A DNA stretch of 64,000 nucleotides from JAGWRI01 sp963728785. GTDB taxonomy: Bacteria > Gemmatimonadota > Gemmatimonadetes > Gemmatimonadales > Gemmatimonadaceae. Each line of letters opens with the position of its first letter. Within the stretch, counting starts at the first letter, position 1. Positions 7,780 to 17,010 of the stretch are shown here, one piece after another. The translations under genes and the position numbers were made by a program. A model generated the notes under the pieces. The model did no database searches, was not told the origin of the DNA, and saw nothing but the letters and a program-made list of their open reading frames with translations. The DNA is taken from contig CAVSKV010000002.1 of NCBI GenBank assembly GCA_963728785.1, forward strand, positions 744,001 through 808,000, given 5' to 3'.

Positions 7780-9627
7780 ATGCGACTTCTTGGCGCGGCG
7801 GCCGCGGGATGTTGCCTTGCGTTCTCCGCCTGGGCGCAGCATCCGCCGTCGCACTGGACCGATGCCGTCGAAGCCCGGTTCAGCGCGGCGCAGCCCGTCC
7901 TCGACTACACCGTACGGGTCGATCCCTCGGACACGACGGGCTTCGAAGTCACGATGCATGTGCGCAATGCCCCGGACAGCTTCCGCGTGGCCATGGCCGC
8001 GCACCCCGAATACGACGACCGCTATTGGCGGTACGTCCAGGACTTTCGCGCGGAGTCACAGAGCGGCCCCGTGAGCGTCGCGCATGCGGACGGCCCAGTC
8101 TGGCGTGTGGCAGATTCCGGAGGCGACATCCTGATCCGCTATCGGCTCACGCTCCCTCCGGCGCCGCACGGGTTCCGTGCCGCGTATCGCCCGTTCGTGT
8201 CGCCCAAAGGCGCGTTGGTTGGCGGTGTGCACAGCTTCATGTACGTAGTGGGCGCAAGCCTCGCACCCGCGCATGTGGTCCTGGACGTCCCGCTTGGCTG
8301 GGCGGTCGCCACTGGACTCGAACCTACTGCCGACCCGCATGTGTTCTTCGCCCCCAGCGCCGCTGCACTCGTCGATTCGCCGATCCTGACCGGCGCCCTG
8401 CGCGAGTGGACGTTCACCGTCGACAACGTTCCACACCACATCGCGTACTGGTCGGCCCCCGACGTTGCTGTTTTCGACACCGCTCGCTTCGTGGACGGTA
8501 TCGCGCGCATCGTGCGCCAGACGATTGACTTATTCGGCCGCGCCCCGTACCTCGAGTACACCTTCTTGTTCCGGGACGGCGCGTACGGGGCGCTCGAGCA
8601 CGCCAACTCCGTGACCGTCGGCATCCCGAGCGCCGATCTGGCGCGCGACCCGGGCGGCTACTTCGAGGAAATCGCGCACGAGTACTTCCACGCCTGGAAC
8701 ATGATGCGCATCCGTCCCGCCGAGTACGGGGACGTGAGCTTCGAGACGCCGGCGCGCAGTTCGGTGCTCTGGTGGAGCGAGGGAGCGACAATGTTCTACG
8801 CCGACCTCCTGGTGCGCCGGGCCGGCCTTCAACCCGAGGACTCCACGCGCGTAGCGCACCTGGCGAGGCTCCTCGGCGATTACTACTCGACGTCGGGCAA
8901 CCGCCTGCTCTCGCCGGAGAGGGTGAGCCGGGCCGCGTACGGCCCCCAGGAGACACAGCTCGGTGACAACACGGCCAGCACGCATCTGCAGGGGGAGTTG
9001 ATCACCGCAGCGCTCGACCTGACGATCCGCGACGCGACCCAAGGCCGGCGCACGATGGACGACGTGATGCGCGCCATGATGGACCGGCATTCAGGCGCCC
9101 GCGGGTTCATCGGCGAGGACGTCGCGCACGAGGTAGCGCGCGTCTGTGGCTGTGACGTTGAGCCGTTCTTCGCCGCGCACGTGCACGGACGCGCTCCGCT
9201 CGACTTCAACCGCTATCTGGCGCTGATCGGGCTTGCCGCACGCGTGGACTGGACGCCGGCTCTCAACCGCAACGGCACACTGCAGCCGGACCTGCGCGTG
9301 TTCGCGTGGCAGCCGGAGGGCGAGTCGGGCCTCCGCCTGTATGTGCTCGACACAACCACTGTCTGGGAGCAGGCCGGATTGCATACGGGCGACCGGGTCG
9401 ATTCGATCAACGGAGTGCCGATCCATGACGTCGGGGTGTTCCGCGCCGCAATCGCGCGGCTGCGAATCGGAGATTCGGTGCGCGTCGAGGTGCGCCGCCC
9501 CTCGGGACCCTACCACACCGCGCTCGTGGTGACGGGCTATCGCCATGCCGTCGTCACGATTCAGGAACGTTCCGATGTCAGCGCGGCCCAGCGCGCGTTG
9601 CGGGCCGCGTGGATGAGTGGATCGTGA
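7780..9627 (+). CDS. M61-family metallopeptidase with C-terminal PDZ domain
   Basis: A 615-aa secreted peptidase. The N-terminal hydrophobic stretch (GAAAAGCCLAFSAWAQ) is a signal peptide. An N-terminal beta domain is followed by a thermolysin-like catalytic region with zinc motif H300-E-Y-F-H304 followed by AWNMMRIRP, the hallmark of M61 (glycyl aminopeptidase family). The third ligand is probably Glu334 in LWWSEGATMFY. A PDZ domain occupies about 510-600 (GLHTGDRVDSINGVPIHD). M61 enzymes are zinc aminopeptidases acting outside the cytoplasm; substrate preference is unknown. A GGGAG ribosome-binding sequence precedes the ATG. Its stop overlaps the start of the next gene, suggesting translational coupling. 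Confidence 0.9.
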   Translation: MRLLGAAAAGCCLAFSAWAQHPPSHWTDAVEARFSAAQPVLDYTVRVDPSDTTGFEVTMHVRNAPDSFRVAMAAHPEYDDRYWRYVQDFRAESQSGPVSVAHADGPVWRVADSGGDILIRYRLTLPPAPHGFRAAYRPFVSPKGALVGGVHSFMYVVGASLAPAHVVLDVPLGWAVATGLEPTADPHVFFAPSAAALVDSPILTGALREWTFTVDNVPHHIAYWSAPDVAVFDTARFVDGIARIVRQTIDLFGRAPYLEYTFLFRDGAYGALEHANSVTVGIPSADLARDPGGYFEEIAHEYFHAWNMMRIRPAEYGDVSFETPARSSVLWWSEGATMFYADLLVRRAGLQPEDSTRVAHLARLLGDYYSTSGNRLLSPERVSRAAYGPQETQLGDNTASTHLQGELITAALDLTIRDATQGRRTMDDVMRAMMDRHSGARGFIGEDVAHEVARVCGCDVEPFFAAHVHGRAPLDFNRYLALIGLAARVDWTPALNRNGTLQPDLRVFAWQPEGESGLRLYVLDTTTVWEQAGLHTGDRVDSINGVPIHDVGVFRAAIARLRIGDSVRVEVRRPSGPYHTALVVTGYRHAVVTIQERSDVSAAQRALRAAWMSGS

Positions 9628-11108
9628 ACACCGAACTCCGGCCGTGCATTCGCCGAACACCGCTGCTGCTCGCGGCCGGTTGGGCGCTCGCCCTGGTCGC
9701 ATGGTCGCATTCGGAAAAGTCTGCCATCGCCGACACTGTGCCGGTGTCTTATCCGGCCCAGACGGACTCCGGTGCCGTCCACGACTGGCCGCGATTCGGG
9801 TGGAACGTGGGCCGATCGAGCGCCCCCGGCGTGGACATGAGGATTACCGCGGCCAACGTGGGCTCGCTGCATCGCCAGCAGGTTCGGCTCGACGGCACGG
9901 TGGATGCGTCGGCCATCTACCTGCACGCGATCCGGGTGCACGACGCCCCGCACGACGTGCTCTTCGTGACCACGACGTACGGGAAGACGATCGCCATCGA
10001 TGCCGATCGCGGGACCGCGCTGTGGGAGTACACGCCTGCTTCGTACGCCAGTGTTACCGGGTCGTATCGCATCTCGACCGCGACGCCCGTCGCCGATCCC
10101 GACCGTGCGCACATCTACGCCGCGTCCCCGGATGGCTACATCCAGAAGCTCGCCGTCACCGACGGCCGCGTCGTCTGGCGGACGCCGATCACCCGGCTGC
10201 CGACCCGGGAGAAGATCGCGTCGGCGCTCACTTTCTTCCGCGGGCGCGTGATCGCAGTAACGGGCGGGTATATCGGAGATGCCCCACCCTATCAGGGCCA
10301 CGTCGCCATCCTCGACGGAGCCAATGGGCGCCTGCTCCACGTGTGGAACGCCCTCTGCAGCGGGTTGCACGAATTGATCGACCCGGCCTCGTGCCCTGAG
10401 AGCGACGCCGCGATCTGGGGGCGCGCCGGCGCGGTGGTCGATTCGGCGACCGGAAACCTCTATGTCGCCACCGGCAATGGTGAGTGGAACGGCACCGTGC
10501 ATTGGGGCGACGCCGTGATCGAACTCGATGGCGACGCGACGCGCATCCTTGGCAACTACACGCCGGAAAATACGGAGGAACTCAACGCCACGGACGCCGA
10601 CCTCGGGTCGTCGGCGCCGGTGTTGCTGGGCGGCGGGCTGATTGCCCAGGGCGGAAAGGACGGAAAGATCCGCCTGCTCGACTGGTCGGCCATGCGAGGC
10701 ACGGCGCCGCATCGCGGGGGCGAGTTGTCCTCCGTGCCCACGCCGTCCGAAAGCCAGTTGTTCACCGCACCGGCGGTCCTGCACGCCGGCGCGACCACCT
10801 GGATCATTGCGGCCGACAACAGCGGCACGTCGGCGTGGACGGTGGACGGCCTGCAATTGAGGCTCGCCTGGCACGCCGATCACGGCGGCACCAGCCCCGT
10901 GGTTGTCGATGGCCTGGCGTTCGTTTACGACCCGCACGGTGGAATGCGCGTGTATGAGGCCATGACCGGGAAGTTGGTGATCACACTCGACGCTGGCCGC
11001 GGGCACTGGAACAGTCCGATCGTCGTCGATGGTCGCATTGCCCTCCCCGAGGGCGACGCGAACGCGCACGATACCAATGGCGTACTCGACATCTGGCGGC
11101 TGCGCTGA
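9624..11108 (+). CDS. PQQ-binding-like beta-propeller protein, secreted
   Basis: About 494 aa, with an N-terminal export signal (RTPLLLAAGWALALVAWSH) and repeated propeller blades. Blade-type motifs include KTIAIDADRGTALWEY, GYIQKLAVTDGRVVWRTPI and GKIRLLDWSAMRG. These match PQQ-type or BamB-like propeller repeats. Few features of a true quinoprotein dehydrogenase active site are evident, so an enzymatic role is not claimed. GTG 9624 overlaps the M61 stop as GTGA, favouring coupled translation; an upstream in-frame GTG at 9609 is the alternative start. It ends 22 bp from the convergent glycosyltransferase gene. Confidence 0.75.
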   Translation: MNTELRPCIRRTPLLLAAGWALALVAWSHSEKSAIADTVPVSYPAQTDSGAVHDWPRFGWNVGRSSAPGVDMRITAANVGSLHRQQVRLDGTVDASAIYLHAIRVHDAPHDVLFVTTTYGKTIAIDADRGTALWEYTPASYASVTGSYRISTATPVADPDRAHIYAASPDGYIQKLAVTDGRVVWRTPITRLPTREKIASALTFFRGRVIAVTGGYIGDAPPYQGHVAILDGANGRLLHVWNALCSGLHELIDPASCPESDAAIWGRAGAVVDSATGNLYVATGNGEWNGTVHWGDAVIELDGDATRILGNYTPENTEELNATDADLGSSAPVLLGGGLIAQGGKDGKIRLLDWSAMRGTAPHRGGELSSVPTPSESQLFTAPAVLHAGATTWIIAADNSGTSAWTVDGLQLRLAWHADHGGTSPVVVDGLAFVYDPHGGMRVYEAMTGKLVITLDAGRGHWNSPIVVDGRIALPEGDANAHDTNGVLDIWRLR

Positions 11109-11130
11109 CGTTGAGGACTGGCGCCTGCGC

Positions 11131-12705
11131 TCAGGGCGGCAGCGCCGCTGGAAACACCCGCGTCATGCGCGTCCCCCGAAACGCCGCCACCTGGAATTCC
11201 ATGTGCCCGGCCCGCCGTATGGGCACCATACCTGCGGGCTCGACCGATGCGAAGTACGGGGCGTACTCTTTGACGATATCGCGCGTGAGCCCACCCGGCG
11301 GCACGCGCACCAGGATCAGCACGTTGCGCCCGACGAACCGCGCCGGCGGATATGCATAAGCAAAGTGGCGCGGATCGTCGCTCAAACACAGCACCGGCAC
11401 GTGTGGCCCCATCGCGTAGCCGATCTTCGCGGCTTCGATCCAGTGCGTGGCCGCCACTACCTGCCACGAGTCGGCCAGCAGTCCGCGTGCCTCGAGTTCC
11501 GGCTTCAGCGTGCTCCAGTCGTAGGCTTCGAGCGACGGGTCGCCGCGCGTGAACCATGACGGCTCGGCGCGCGCGATCCACCCCGTCGCGACGTCGCTGG
11601 CGGCGACAGCCGTGAGTGCAATGAACGCCACGGCGGCGGCGGCCAACCAACGATGCAGTTGGCGGCGATCGCGCGGGCCGCGCGTCTCGCGGCGGGCCGC
11701 CGCGTCGCCTACGAGCGGCATGAGCAGGAGGTAGCCGGGCGCGGGCCAGTGCGGCAGCCCCGGATTTCCGCCCAGCGAGACGAGCGTAAACGCCACCACC
11801 GGTCCCGCCCCGAGACACAGCAGGAGCCAGCGCGCGCCGTCGCGGGGACCACCGCGCAGCGCACGGTACATCTGATACACGAGCGGCACCCAGATCCAGG
11901 GCAGCAGATAGCCGGCCTGGCCAGCGAGGTTCTGTAGCAGCGCGGTGAGATGATGGCGGTCCGTAGGGATGGCGCGCCCGCCCTGAAAGCGGAACGACGC
12001 AAACCCATGTTGCACGTTCCAGATCAGATCGGGCGCGAACAACGCCAGTGCGATCGCCGCCGCCACGTACGGTTCGGGCCGGGCCAGCCAGCGACGCGCC
12101 TCGCGTCGCGTGACCACGAACGCCGCAGCGCCGGCGAGAAGGAACACACCGTGGTACTTGGAGAGCAGGGCGACCCCGGTAGCCAGGCCGGCCAGCAGCC
12201 ACCAGCGCCAGGCCCGCGGCGGGTTCGCGTCGAGCAGCACGTGGGTGAGCGCAAGCGCGGCAGGCAGCATGGCGAAGTCGAGCGGGCCGTCGGGAAGAAT
12301 CCAGCCGCCGGTGCTGAGGCTGAACACCGGCGCCAGATTGAGCAACAGCGCGGCGAACATCCCCGCCCGTGCTCCGAACAGCCGCGCGGTGAGCCGGAAC
12401 ATCAGCCACGTCGTGCCGGCAAAGGTCAGGATGAACGGGAGCCGCAGGAGGACCCGGTTCTCACTATGCGCGAGCTTGGCAAGCGCGCCGGCCATCCAGA
12501 ACGAGAGCGGCGGATGGTCGAGATATCCCCAACTCAGAGCCCGCGAGACGACCACTTCATACGATTCGTCCACGCCAAGCCCGATCGTCGCTGCCAGAAT
12601 GAGACGCGCGACGACGCCGACGACGACGATCGCCACGACCGCGCGGATCTCGGGCGACAGGTACCTGGGCGGCCCGCCGGCATCGGGCGGCTCGGTCAGC
12701 GGCAT
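11131..12705 (-). CDS. GT39-type (ArnT/PMT-like) membrane glycosyltransferase
   Basis: A 524-aa polytopic inner-membrane protein. Hydrophobic segments begin at about residue 20 (AVVAIVVVGVVARLILAATI) and recur through about 370. The first periplasmic loop carries an acidic pair (GLGVDESYEVV) and DHPPLSFWMAG, the signature of the PMT_2/ArnT branch. These enzymes transfer sugars from polyprenyl-phosphate donors to lipid A, proteins or cell-wall glycans. The C-terminal 130 residues form a soluble periplasmic domain. Two L,D-transpeptidase genes lie directly upstream on the same strand, so a cell-envelope role is consistent; the acceptor is unknown. Confidence 0.85.
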   Translation of the reverse strand: MPLTEPPDAGGPPRYLSPEIRAVVAIVVVGVVARLILAATIGLGVDESYEVVVSRALSWGYLDHPPLSFWMAGALAKLAHSENRVLLRLPFILTFAGTTWLMFRLTARLFGARAGMFAALLLNLAPVFSLSTGGWILPDGPLDFAMLPAALALTHVLLDANPPRAWRWWLLAGLATGVALLSKYHGVFLLAGAAAFVVTRREARRWLARPEPYVAAAIALALFAPDLIWNVQHGFASFRFQGGRAIPTDRHHLTALLQNLAGQAGYLLPWIWVPLVYQMYRALRGGPRDGARWLLLCLGAGPVVAFTLVSLGGNPGLPHWPAPGYLLLMPLVGDAAARRETRGPRDRRQLHRWLAAAAVAFIALTAVAASDVATGWIARAEPSWFTRGDPSLEAYDWSTLKPELEARGLLADSWQVVAATHWIEAAKIGYAMGPHVPVLCLSDDPRHFAYAYPPARFVGRNVLILVRVPPGGLTRDIVKEYAPYFASVEPAGMVPIRRAGHMEFQVAAFRGTRMTRVFPAALPP

Positions 12706-12795
12706 GGGTGACGGATGAGGGTGGGCATCGGGCGATGCCCATGATGATCGGGTCGGCCGCGCGCGTCAACTGCGCGCGGTCAGTTGCCAGCGCAG

Positions 12796-13473
12796 CTACC
12801 GGTGGCCCAGCGTGCGCTCGAGTGCCGGCGCCGGATAGTACGCGAACACCACTGATCCGCCGGCGATCAGGTGGATGATGCGCGGAGCCGCCTCGGGGTT
12901 GAGCGCGGGGCACCCCTCGCTCCGCCCGAGCCGGCCGAACTTGCGGATCATGTCGCGGCTCACGTACCACGCCCCGTGCATCACGATGCCCCGGTCCAGC
13001 GCGTGGTCGTTGACCCCCGGGTCGAGACCGTCGAGCCGCAACGACAGCCCGTTCTTCCCCTGGTACGTGCCGGCCGTGACGAACGTGCCGAGGCTCGACG
13101 CGAAGCTGGCGGCCCTATTGGAGAATTTATATGCCCGGTCGCCCCCACTGGCGAAGCCGTGGGCCACGAACTCCCGGGCCAGCACCGTGCCGCGGGCCAG
13201 GTCGAGCACCCACAACCGCCGCTCGTGGCTGGGGAGCGAATAGTCGATCACGGTGAGCAGCGCGCGCGTGGCGGCGCCATCGAGCACGGCCCGGCGGTAG
13301 GCGTCCAGCGCCGGCCGGAGCACCGACGGCCTCAGGCCCGCGAACTCCGCCGCCGCCTCGACCGTCACGCGCGCGGCCGAGTCCGGGATCACCGGCACCG
13401 GCGTGCGCGGCAAGAGTGCGGCAGCGGTCGACAACGGAATGCAGAGCGTGAGGGCGAGCAATGTCACCCTCAC
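12796..13473 (-). CDS. Murein L,D-transpeptidase catalytic-domain family protein
   Basis: A 225-aa exported protein with an N-terminal signal (LLALTLCIPLSTAAAL). It belongs to the second YkuD-like family (L,D-transpeptidase catalytic domain 2). The conserved histidine is in VMHGAWYVS and the catalytic cysteine is Cys188 in GRSEGCPAL. Enzymes of this fold crosslink peptidoglycan stem peptides or act as carboxypeptidases; several relatives have no proven activity. It sits between a membrane glycosyltransferase and another L,D-transpeptidase on the same strand. Confidence 0.85.
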   Translation of the reverse strand: MRVTLLALTLCIPLSTAAALLPRTPVPVIPDSAARVTVEAAAEFAGLRPSVLRPALDAYRRAVLDGAATRALLTVIDYSLPSHERRLWVLDLARGTVLAREFVAHGFASGGDRAYKFSNRAASFASSLGTFVTAGTYQGKNGLSLRLDGLDPGVNDHALDRGIVMHGAWYVSRDMIRKFGRLGRSEGCPALNPEAAPRIIHLIAGGSVVFAYYPAPALERTLGHR

Positions 13474-13584
13474 GCGGTGAAACGCGTGAGTCAGGCCGAA
13501 CCTCGCGATGAAAGGGATTCCATGGGAGCCTAGCGAGCCGCAATCGGATATTCAACGCGTCACCGGCGAAACGCCTGAAGCCGC

Positions 13585-14919
13585 TCACCATCCGTTTAGC
13601 GGGTCCGCATACCTGCCATAGATGTCGGGGACGAACCACACCACGCCGTCCGGTTCGGCCCACGCGGTCACGTATTCCACAATCACCATGATCGGCCGCG
13701 GCAGCATCGCTCGCCGGAAGTCGGGGCCGGCCAGCGCCGCATCCACACTGTCGGCGGTCCAGCGTGCATCGTTGCGCATTGCCCAGACGGCGAGATCGCG
13801 CGCGTGCTCAACGCGAATGCATCCGTGGCTGAAGTCGCGGCGCGCCCGCGCGAACAGGCTCACGTCCGGCGTGTCGTGGAGATAGATGTTGCTGTCGTTC
13901 GGGATCACGAACTTCACGCGGCCCAGGGCGTTGCCCGGGCCGCGGCGCTGACGCACGCGCAGGCGGTCCGCCTCGAGACCGTCGATCACCGCGGCCGTGA
14001 CGGTGTCGCCCAAGGCCTCGTCGGCACCCCGCACCAGTTCCATCTGCTGCCGCTGCAGATACGTTGAATCGCGCCGCAACGCCGGAATGATCTCCTTGGT
14101 CAGAATGCTCCGCGGCACGTTCCAGTAGGGCCAGAAATCGAGATACCGGAGTTCCTCCACCAGCGACGGTGTCTCCGTTTCGCCGGCTCGGCCCACGATC
14201 ACTTTCATGGCCAGCGCCGGCCTGCCGTCGGCGGCGGGACCGTCATATGCGAGAAGCCGGAATGCCGGCACATTCACGATGATGAATTGCCCGCTGTCTA
14301 CCGGTGGCTCGCGCCGGATTCGTGCCATTGCCTCGACGATCTGGTCCACACGGTGCGCGAGGGGCACCTGAAGCTGCGCCAGCGTCTCACGTCCGATGAC
14401 GCCGTCTTCTTCCAATCCGTGGCGCCGTTGGAATCGGCGCACGGCATCCACGGTGGCCCCGCTGTAAAAGGCGGCCGAGTCCCGTTGCGCGACAGGATCG
14501 AGATCACCCAGGGCAGCGAGTCGCCGGCGCAGATTCCCTGCTGCAGCAAGCGAATCTCCCGGACGGATGGGCAGTCCGGCAGGCGTCGTGAATGATGGGA
14601 TCGCGGTATCGGCGGCCAGCGCGCGATATCGCACCAGCGCGTGTTGCAGCAACAGGTAGTCCGGCCGCCGAGCACCCAGCGTGTCGACCAGCAAGGGAAT
14701 CGAGTCGCGGATGGGGACGCCCGGTATCGTATCGAGCGACGGTGAAGCCCCAGAGGCGACGCGGCCCCCGCGCGCGGCGGCCGGGAGCCCCGTCGGGGCC
14801 GGGGACCTCGGTCCCACGGTCTGGCAGGTCGTCGCGGCAACCAGGAGGGCGATTGCGGCAGAATACCGCGCGGTCGACGCCGACATATGTGCATCAAGGT
14901 TCGGCCGACACCCAGGCAA
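13585..14919 (-). CDS. L,D-transpeptidase of the YcbB/LdtD type
   Basis: A 444-aa (or 433-aa, from ATG 14886) exported peptidoglycan enzyme. After an N-terminal hydrophobic segment (AAIALLVAATTC) there is a peptidoglycan-binding domain (about 160-205, AVRRFQRRHGLEEDGVIGRETL). The YkuD catalytic domain follows (about 235-420) with the active-site motif S-H-G-C367-I-R. The order scaffold, PG-binding, catalytic domain is that of LdtD, which makes 3-3 crosslinks in the periplasm. E. coli LdtD is longer (about 615 aa), so this is a compact form. The ATG at 14886 gives a better-placed signal peptide. Confidence 0.88.
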   Translation of the reverse strand: MPGCRPNLDAHMSASTARYSAAIALLVAATTCQTVGPRSPAPTGLPAAARGGRVASGASPSLDTIPGVPIRDSIPLLVDTLGARRPDYLLLQHALVRYRALAADTAIPSFTTPAGLPIRPGDSLAAAGNLRRRLAALGDLDPVAQRDSAAFYSGATVDAVRRFQRRHGLEEDGVIGRETLAQLQVPLAHRVDQIVEAMARIRREPPVDSGQFIIVNVPAFRLLAYDGPAADGRPALAMKVIVGRAGETETPSLVEELRYLDFWPYWNVPRSILTKEIIPALRRDSTYLQRQQMELVRGADEALGDTVTAAVIDGLEADRLRVRQRRGPGNALGRVKFVIPNDSNIYLHDTPDVSLFARARRDFSHGCIRVEHARDLAVWAMRNDARWTADSVDAALAGPDFRRAMLPRPIMVIVEYVTAWAEPDGVVWFVPDIYGRYADPLNGW

Positions 14920-15104
14920 ATGGTGTCAGGCGGGACTGGACATCGCGTAGGGAGACGCTTGAGATGCCCGGCTACCGGACCGCTGATCGCACACGCTATA
15001 CAGCGACGCCATGCGCACTTGCCTTGCAGATGTGCCCAGGGAGATGCACGACGGCGGCTGAACGCGTGGAACGCGTCCAGCCGCCGATCACGAATCGTCC
15101 GCGG

Positions 15105-15638
15105 CTATTTCTTCTTCGTTGGTGCTTTCGCAGCAGCTTTCGCGGGAGCCGCGGCCGGTGCCGCCGGCATTGCCACCGGAGCGGTCGCCAGGTTGCCCAT
15201 GTTGTCCACGAGCTTCCATGATCCATCGGCCTGCCGCTGGAGCACGACGAGGTAGCGCCCGTCCTCCACTATCGGAGGGCCGCCGCTCTTTGGCGTCAGT
15301 GTCGTCTTGTACGTGCCGCGCTCGTAGGCGAAGTCGCCAGAGACGTCGGTCTTCTCCGGCGTGATCACGACGTTCTGCGAGGCCATCTGCGCCAACAGTG
15401 CCGTGGTCGCCGCCTCGACGGCCTGCGGGCCGATCGCCGTGGGCTGTGCGTTTTCCATGTCGTTCCCGTCCGCGGCGAACAGCGCACCGAGGGCGCCGGC
15501 GTTGCCGGCGTTGAACGCCGCCGCGTATGCGTCCCGCACCTTGCCTATCGCCGCGAGGTCCGCCGTCGTATCGCGCGTGCCGCCGCATGCAGTCACGAGC
15601 GCCAACACACCTACGGTTGCTACAAGCGTCCGCTTCAT
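15105..15638 (-). CDS. Lipoprotein with DUF4440/SnoaL-like domain
   Basis: About 177 aa from ATG 15638, chosen because it gives a clean lipoprotein signal (VGVLALVTACGG, lipid-anchored cysteine near residue 18). The open frame continues upstream without signal character. The domain (about 25-145) has the NTF2-like cone pattern with AYAAAFNAGNAGALGALFAADG, typical of DUF4440. The C-terminus is a low-complexity Ala/Pro/Lys tail (AAPAKAAAKAPTKKK). NTF2-like domains bind small ligands or form accessory subunits; no specific function can be assigned. It is divergent from phnD. Confidence 0.75.
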   Translation of the reverse strand: MKRTLVATVGVLALVTACGGTRDTTADLAAIGKVRDAYAAAFNAGNAGALGALFAADGNDMENAQPTAIGPQAVEAATTALLAQMASQNVVITPEKTDVSGDFAYERGTYKTTLTPKSGGPPIVEDGRYLVVLQRQADGSWKLVDNMGNLATAPVAMPAAPAAAPAKAAAKAPTKKK

Positions 15639-15974
15639 AATTGAGTCCTCTGCTGGGATGGGGCCGGTCGTCCTGCGCTGTACCTCACGATACGGCTTCT
15701 GCACGTGACCGGGAAGGGGAACGTCGCGCGGCCGCCATCTACCAGATGACGCGCAGGTCGACCTTGAACGCCGGATCGTCCCGGAAACCGCGCGCCGTCC
15801 CCTGGCCGGGCACCGATCCATGGCGCCGGGGCCGGCAATCGGTACAGATTTGGGACGCAAGCCAGGGCGCGGGCGGCCAATTTTCCTGACGTCGTACGTC
15901 CGGACGGGCGAAACCCGTCCCCACCCAGACCGTTGCCGCCCGTTGAACCATGACCGGGCACCCTCGGAGGAGCA
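15639..15974. other. Divergent intergenic region upstream of phnD
   Basis: A 336-bp gap between divergent genes, expected to hold both promoters. A 7-bp hairpin (GGACGGG / CCCGTCC, 15902-15919) is visible. On the minus strand a frame ending at 15739 closes with the peptide FRDDPAFKVDLRVIW, which resembles the last strand of an outer-membrane barrel. No upstream part is recognisable, so it may be a relic or chance. No known riboswitch was recognised. Confidence 0.35.
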
Positions 15975-16931
15975 GTGAGCAAACACCGTTCCATCGTGCT
16001 ATCGACCCTGACCATCGCGTCGGTGTCGGTCCTTCTCGCATCGCTTTCAGCGTGCAGCTCCAAACCGGCGGCCCTGGGCACGCCCGGCCAGCCGATCATC
16101 GTTGCCTTCGAACCGGCCGGCACGTCGCAACAGATCACCGCCGGCGGCCAGGCGCTGCTCGACCTGCTGACCAGGGAAACCGGCCTCACGTTCAAGGGGG
16201 TCGTGCCCACTTCGTACGCCGCACTCACCGAGGCCATGGGCTCCGGCAATGCGCAGGTGGGTTGGATGGCGACGTTCAACTATATCCTCGCGCATCAGAA
16301 GGGCTACGCCGACGTCGCCCTGATCTCCAAGCGGTTTGGCTCCGAGAACTACGGCGCCGAGTTTCTGGCCGCCGCCACGGCAGGGTTCAAGCCGGCGGCG
16401 AACATGCCGGCCACCGACGCCGACCTCGCCACGCTCCGGCAGTTCAAGGGCAAGCGCGCCTGCTTCTCGGACGAGCAATCGACGTCGGGGCACGTGGTGC
16501 CCCTGCTCTTCCTCAAAAAGGCCGGCCTCAGCGACAGCGACCTCGCCAACGCGGTGTACACCGGCGGCCACACGCAGGTGGTCGAGGCGCTGTACGGCGG
16601 CGGCATCTGCGACTACGGCACGACGTTCATCGACGCGCGGTCCAACATCGCCACCGACCACCCCGACGTAAACAACAAGGTGGCGGTGATCTTCCAGACG
16701 CCAGCCATCATCCCCAACGACAACATGTCGTACGCGCCCGACCTGCCGGCCGATCTGCGCGACCGCATCACCGCGGCGATGCTCAAGATCGCCGACACGG
16801 AACAGGGCAAGAAGGCGCTCAACGAGTTGTATCAGATCGGCGGCCTGGTGAAGGCCAACGACACGTTGTACGACCAGTTCCGATCGTACCTCCAGGCATC
16901 GGGGATCGATCTCAGCCGCTACGTCCAGTAG
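15975..16931 (+). CDS. phnD: Phosphonate/phosphate-type ABC transporter substrate-binding lipoprotein
   Basis: A 318-aa PhnD-family binding protein. A GGAGGAG ribosome-binding site precedes the GTG start. The signal ends in a lipobox (LASLSAC), so the protein should be lipid-anchored facing the periplasm. The core begins PIIVAFEPAGTSQQ and has the family's two-lobe pattern, with VGWMATFNYI and STSGHVVPLLFLKKAG. Family members bind phosphonates, phosphite or phosphate; the ligand cannot be chosen from sequence alone. It is first in a four-gene operon and followed by a strong hairpin that may set a higher expression level for the binding protein. Confidence 0.9.
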   Translation: MSKHRSIVLSTLTIASVSVLLASLSACSSKPAALGTPGQPIIVAFEPAGTSQQITAGGQALLDLLTRETGLTFKGVVPTSYAALTEAMGSGNAQVGWMATFNYILAHQKGYADVALISKRFGSENYGAEFLAAATAGFKPAANMPATDADLATLRQFKGKRACFSDEQSTSGHVVPLLFLKKAGLSDSDLANAVYTGGHTQVVEALYGGGICDYGTTFIDARSNIATDHPDVNNKVAVIFQTPAIIPNDNMSYAPDLPADLRDRITAAMLKIADTEQGKKALNELYQIGGLVKANDTLYDQFRSYLQASGIDLSRYVQ

Positions 16932-16947
16932 CGGTCTCATCATCCGA

Positions 16948-16986
16948 CGGGCGGAGGAGGGGAGTTCGGCTTCTCTCCTCTGCCCG
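16948..16986 (+). promoter_or_regulatory. Strong hairpin between phnD and phnC
   Basis: The arms 16948-16963 and 16971-16986 pair over 16 positions, including three G-T(U) pairs, around a 7-nt loop (GTTCGGC). There is no T tract, so it is less likely to be a full terminator than a stabiliser of the upstream phnD mRNA or a partial attenuator. Such hairpins are common after binding-protein genes of ABC operons. Confidence 0.55.
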
Positions 16987-17010
16987 TGAACGGGATACGC
17001 GACGGGAGGG

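Noticed and set aside
15739..16041. Minus-strand frame ending in VDLRVIW upstream of phnD
   Set aside because: The end looks like an outer-membrane strand but the rest has no barrel or signal features and it overlaps the phnD coding region.
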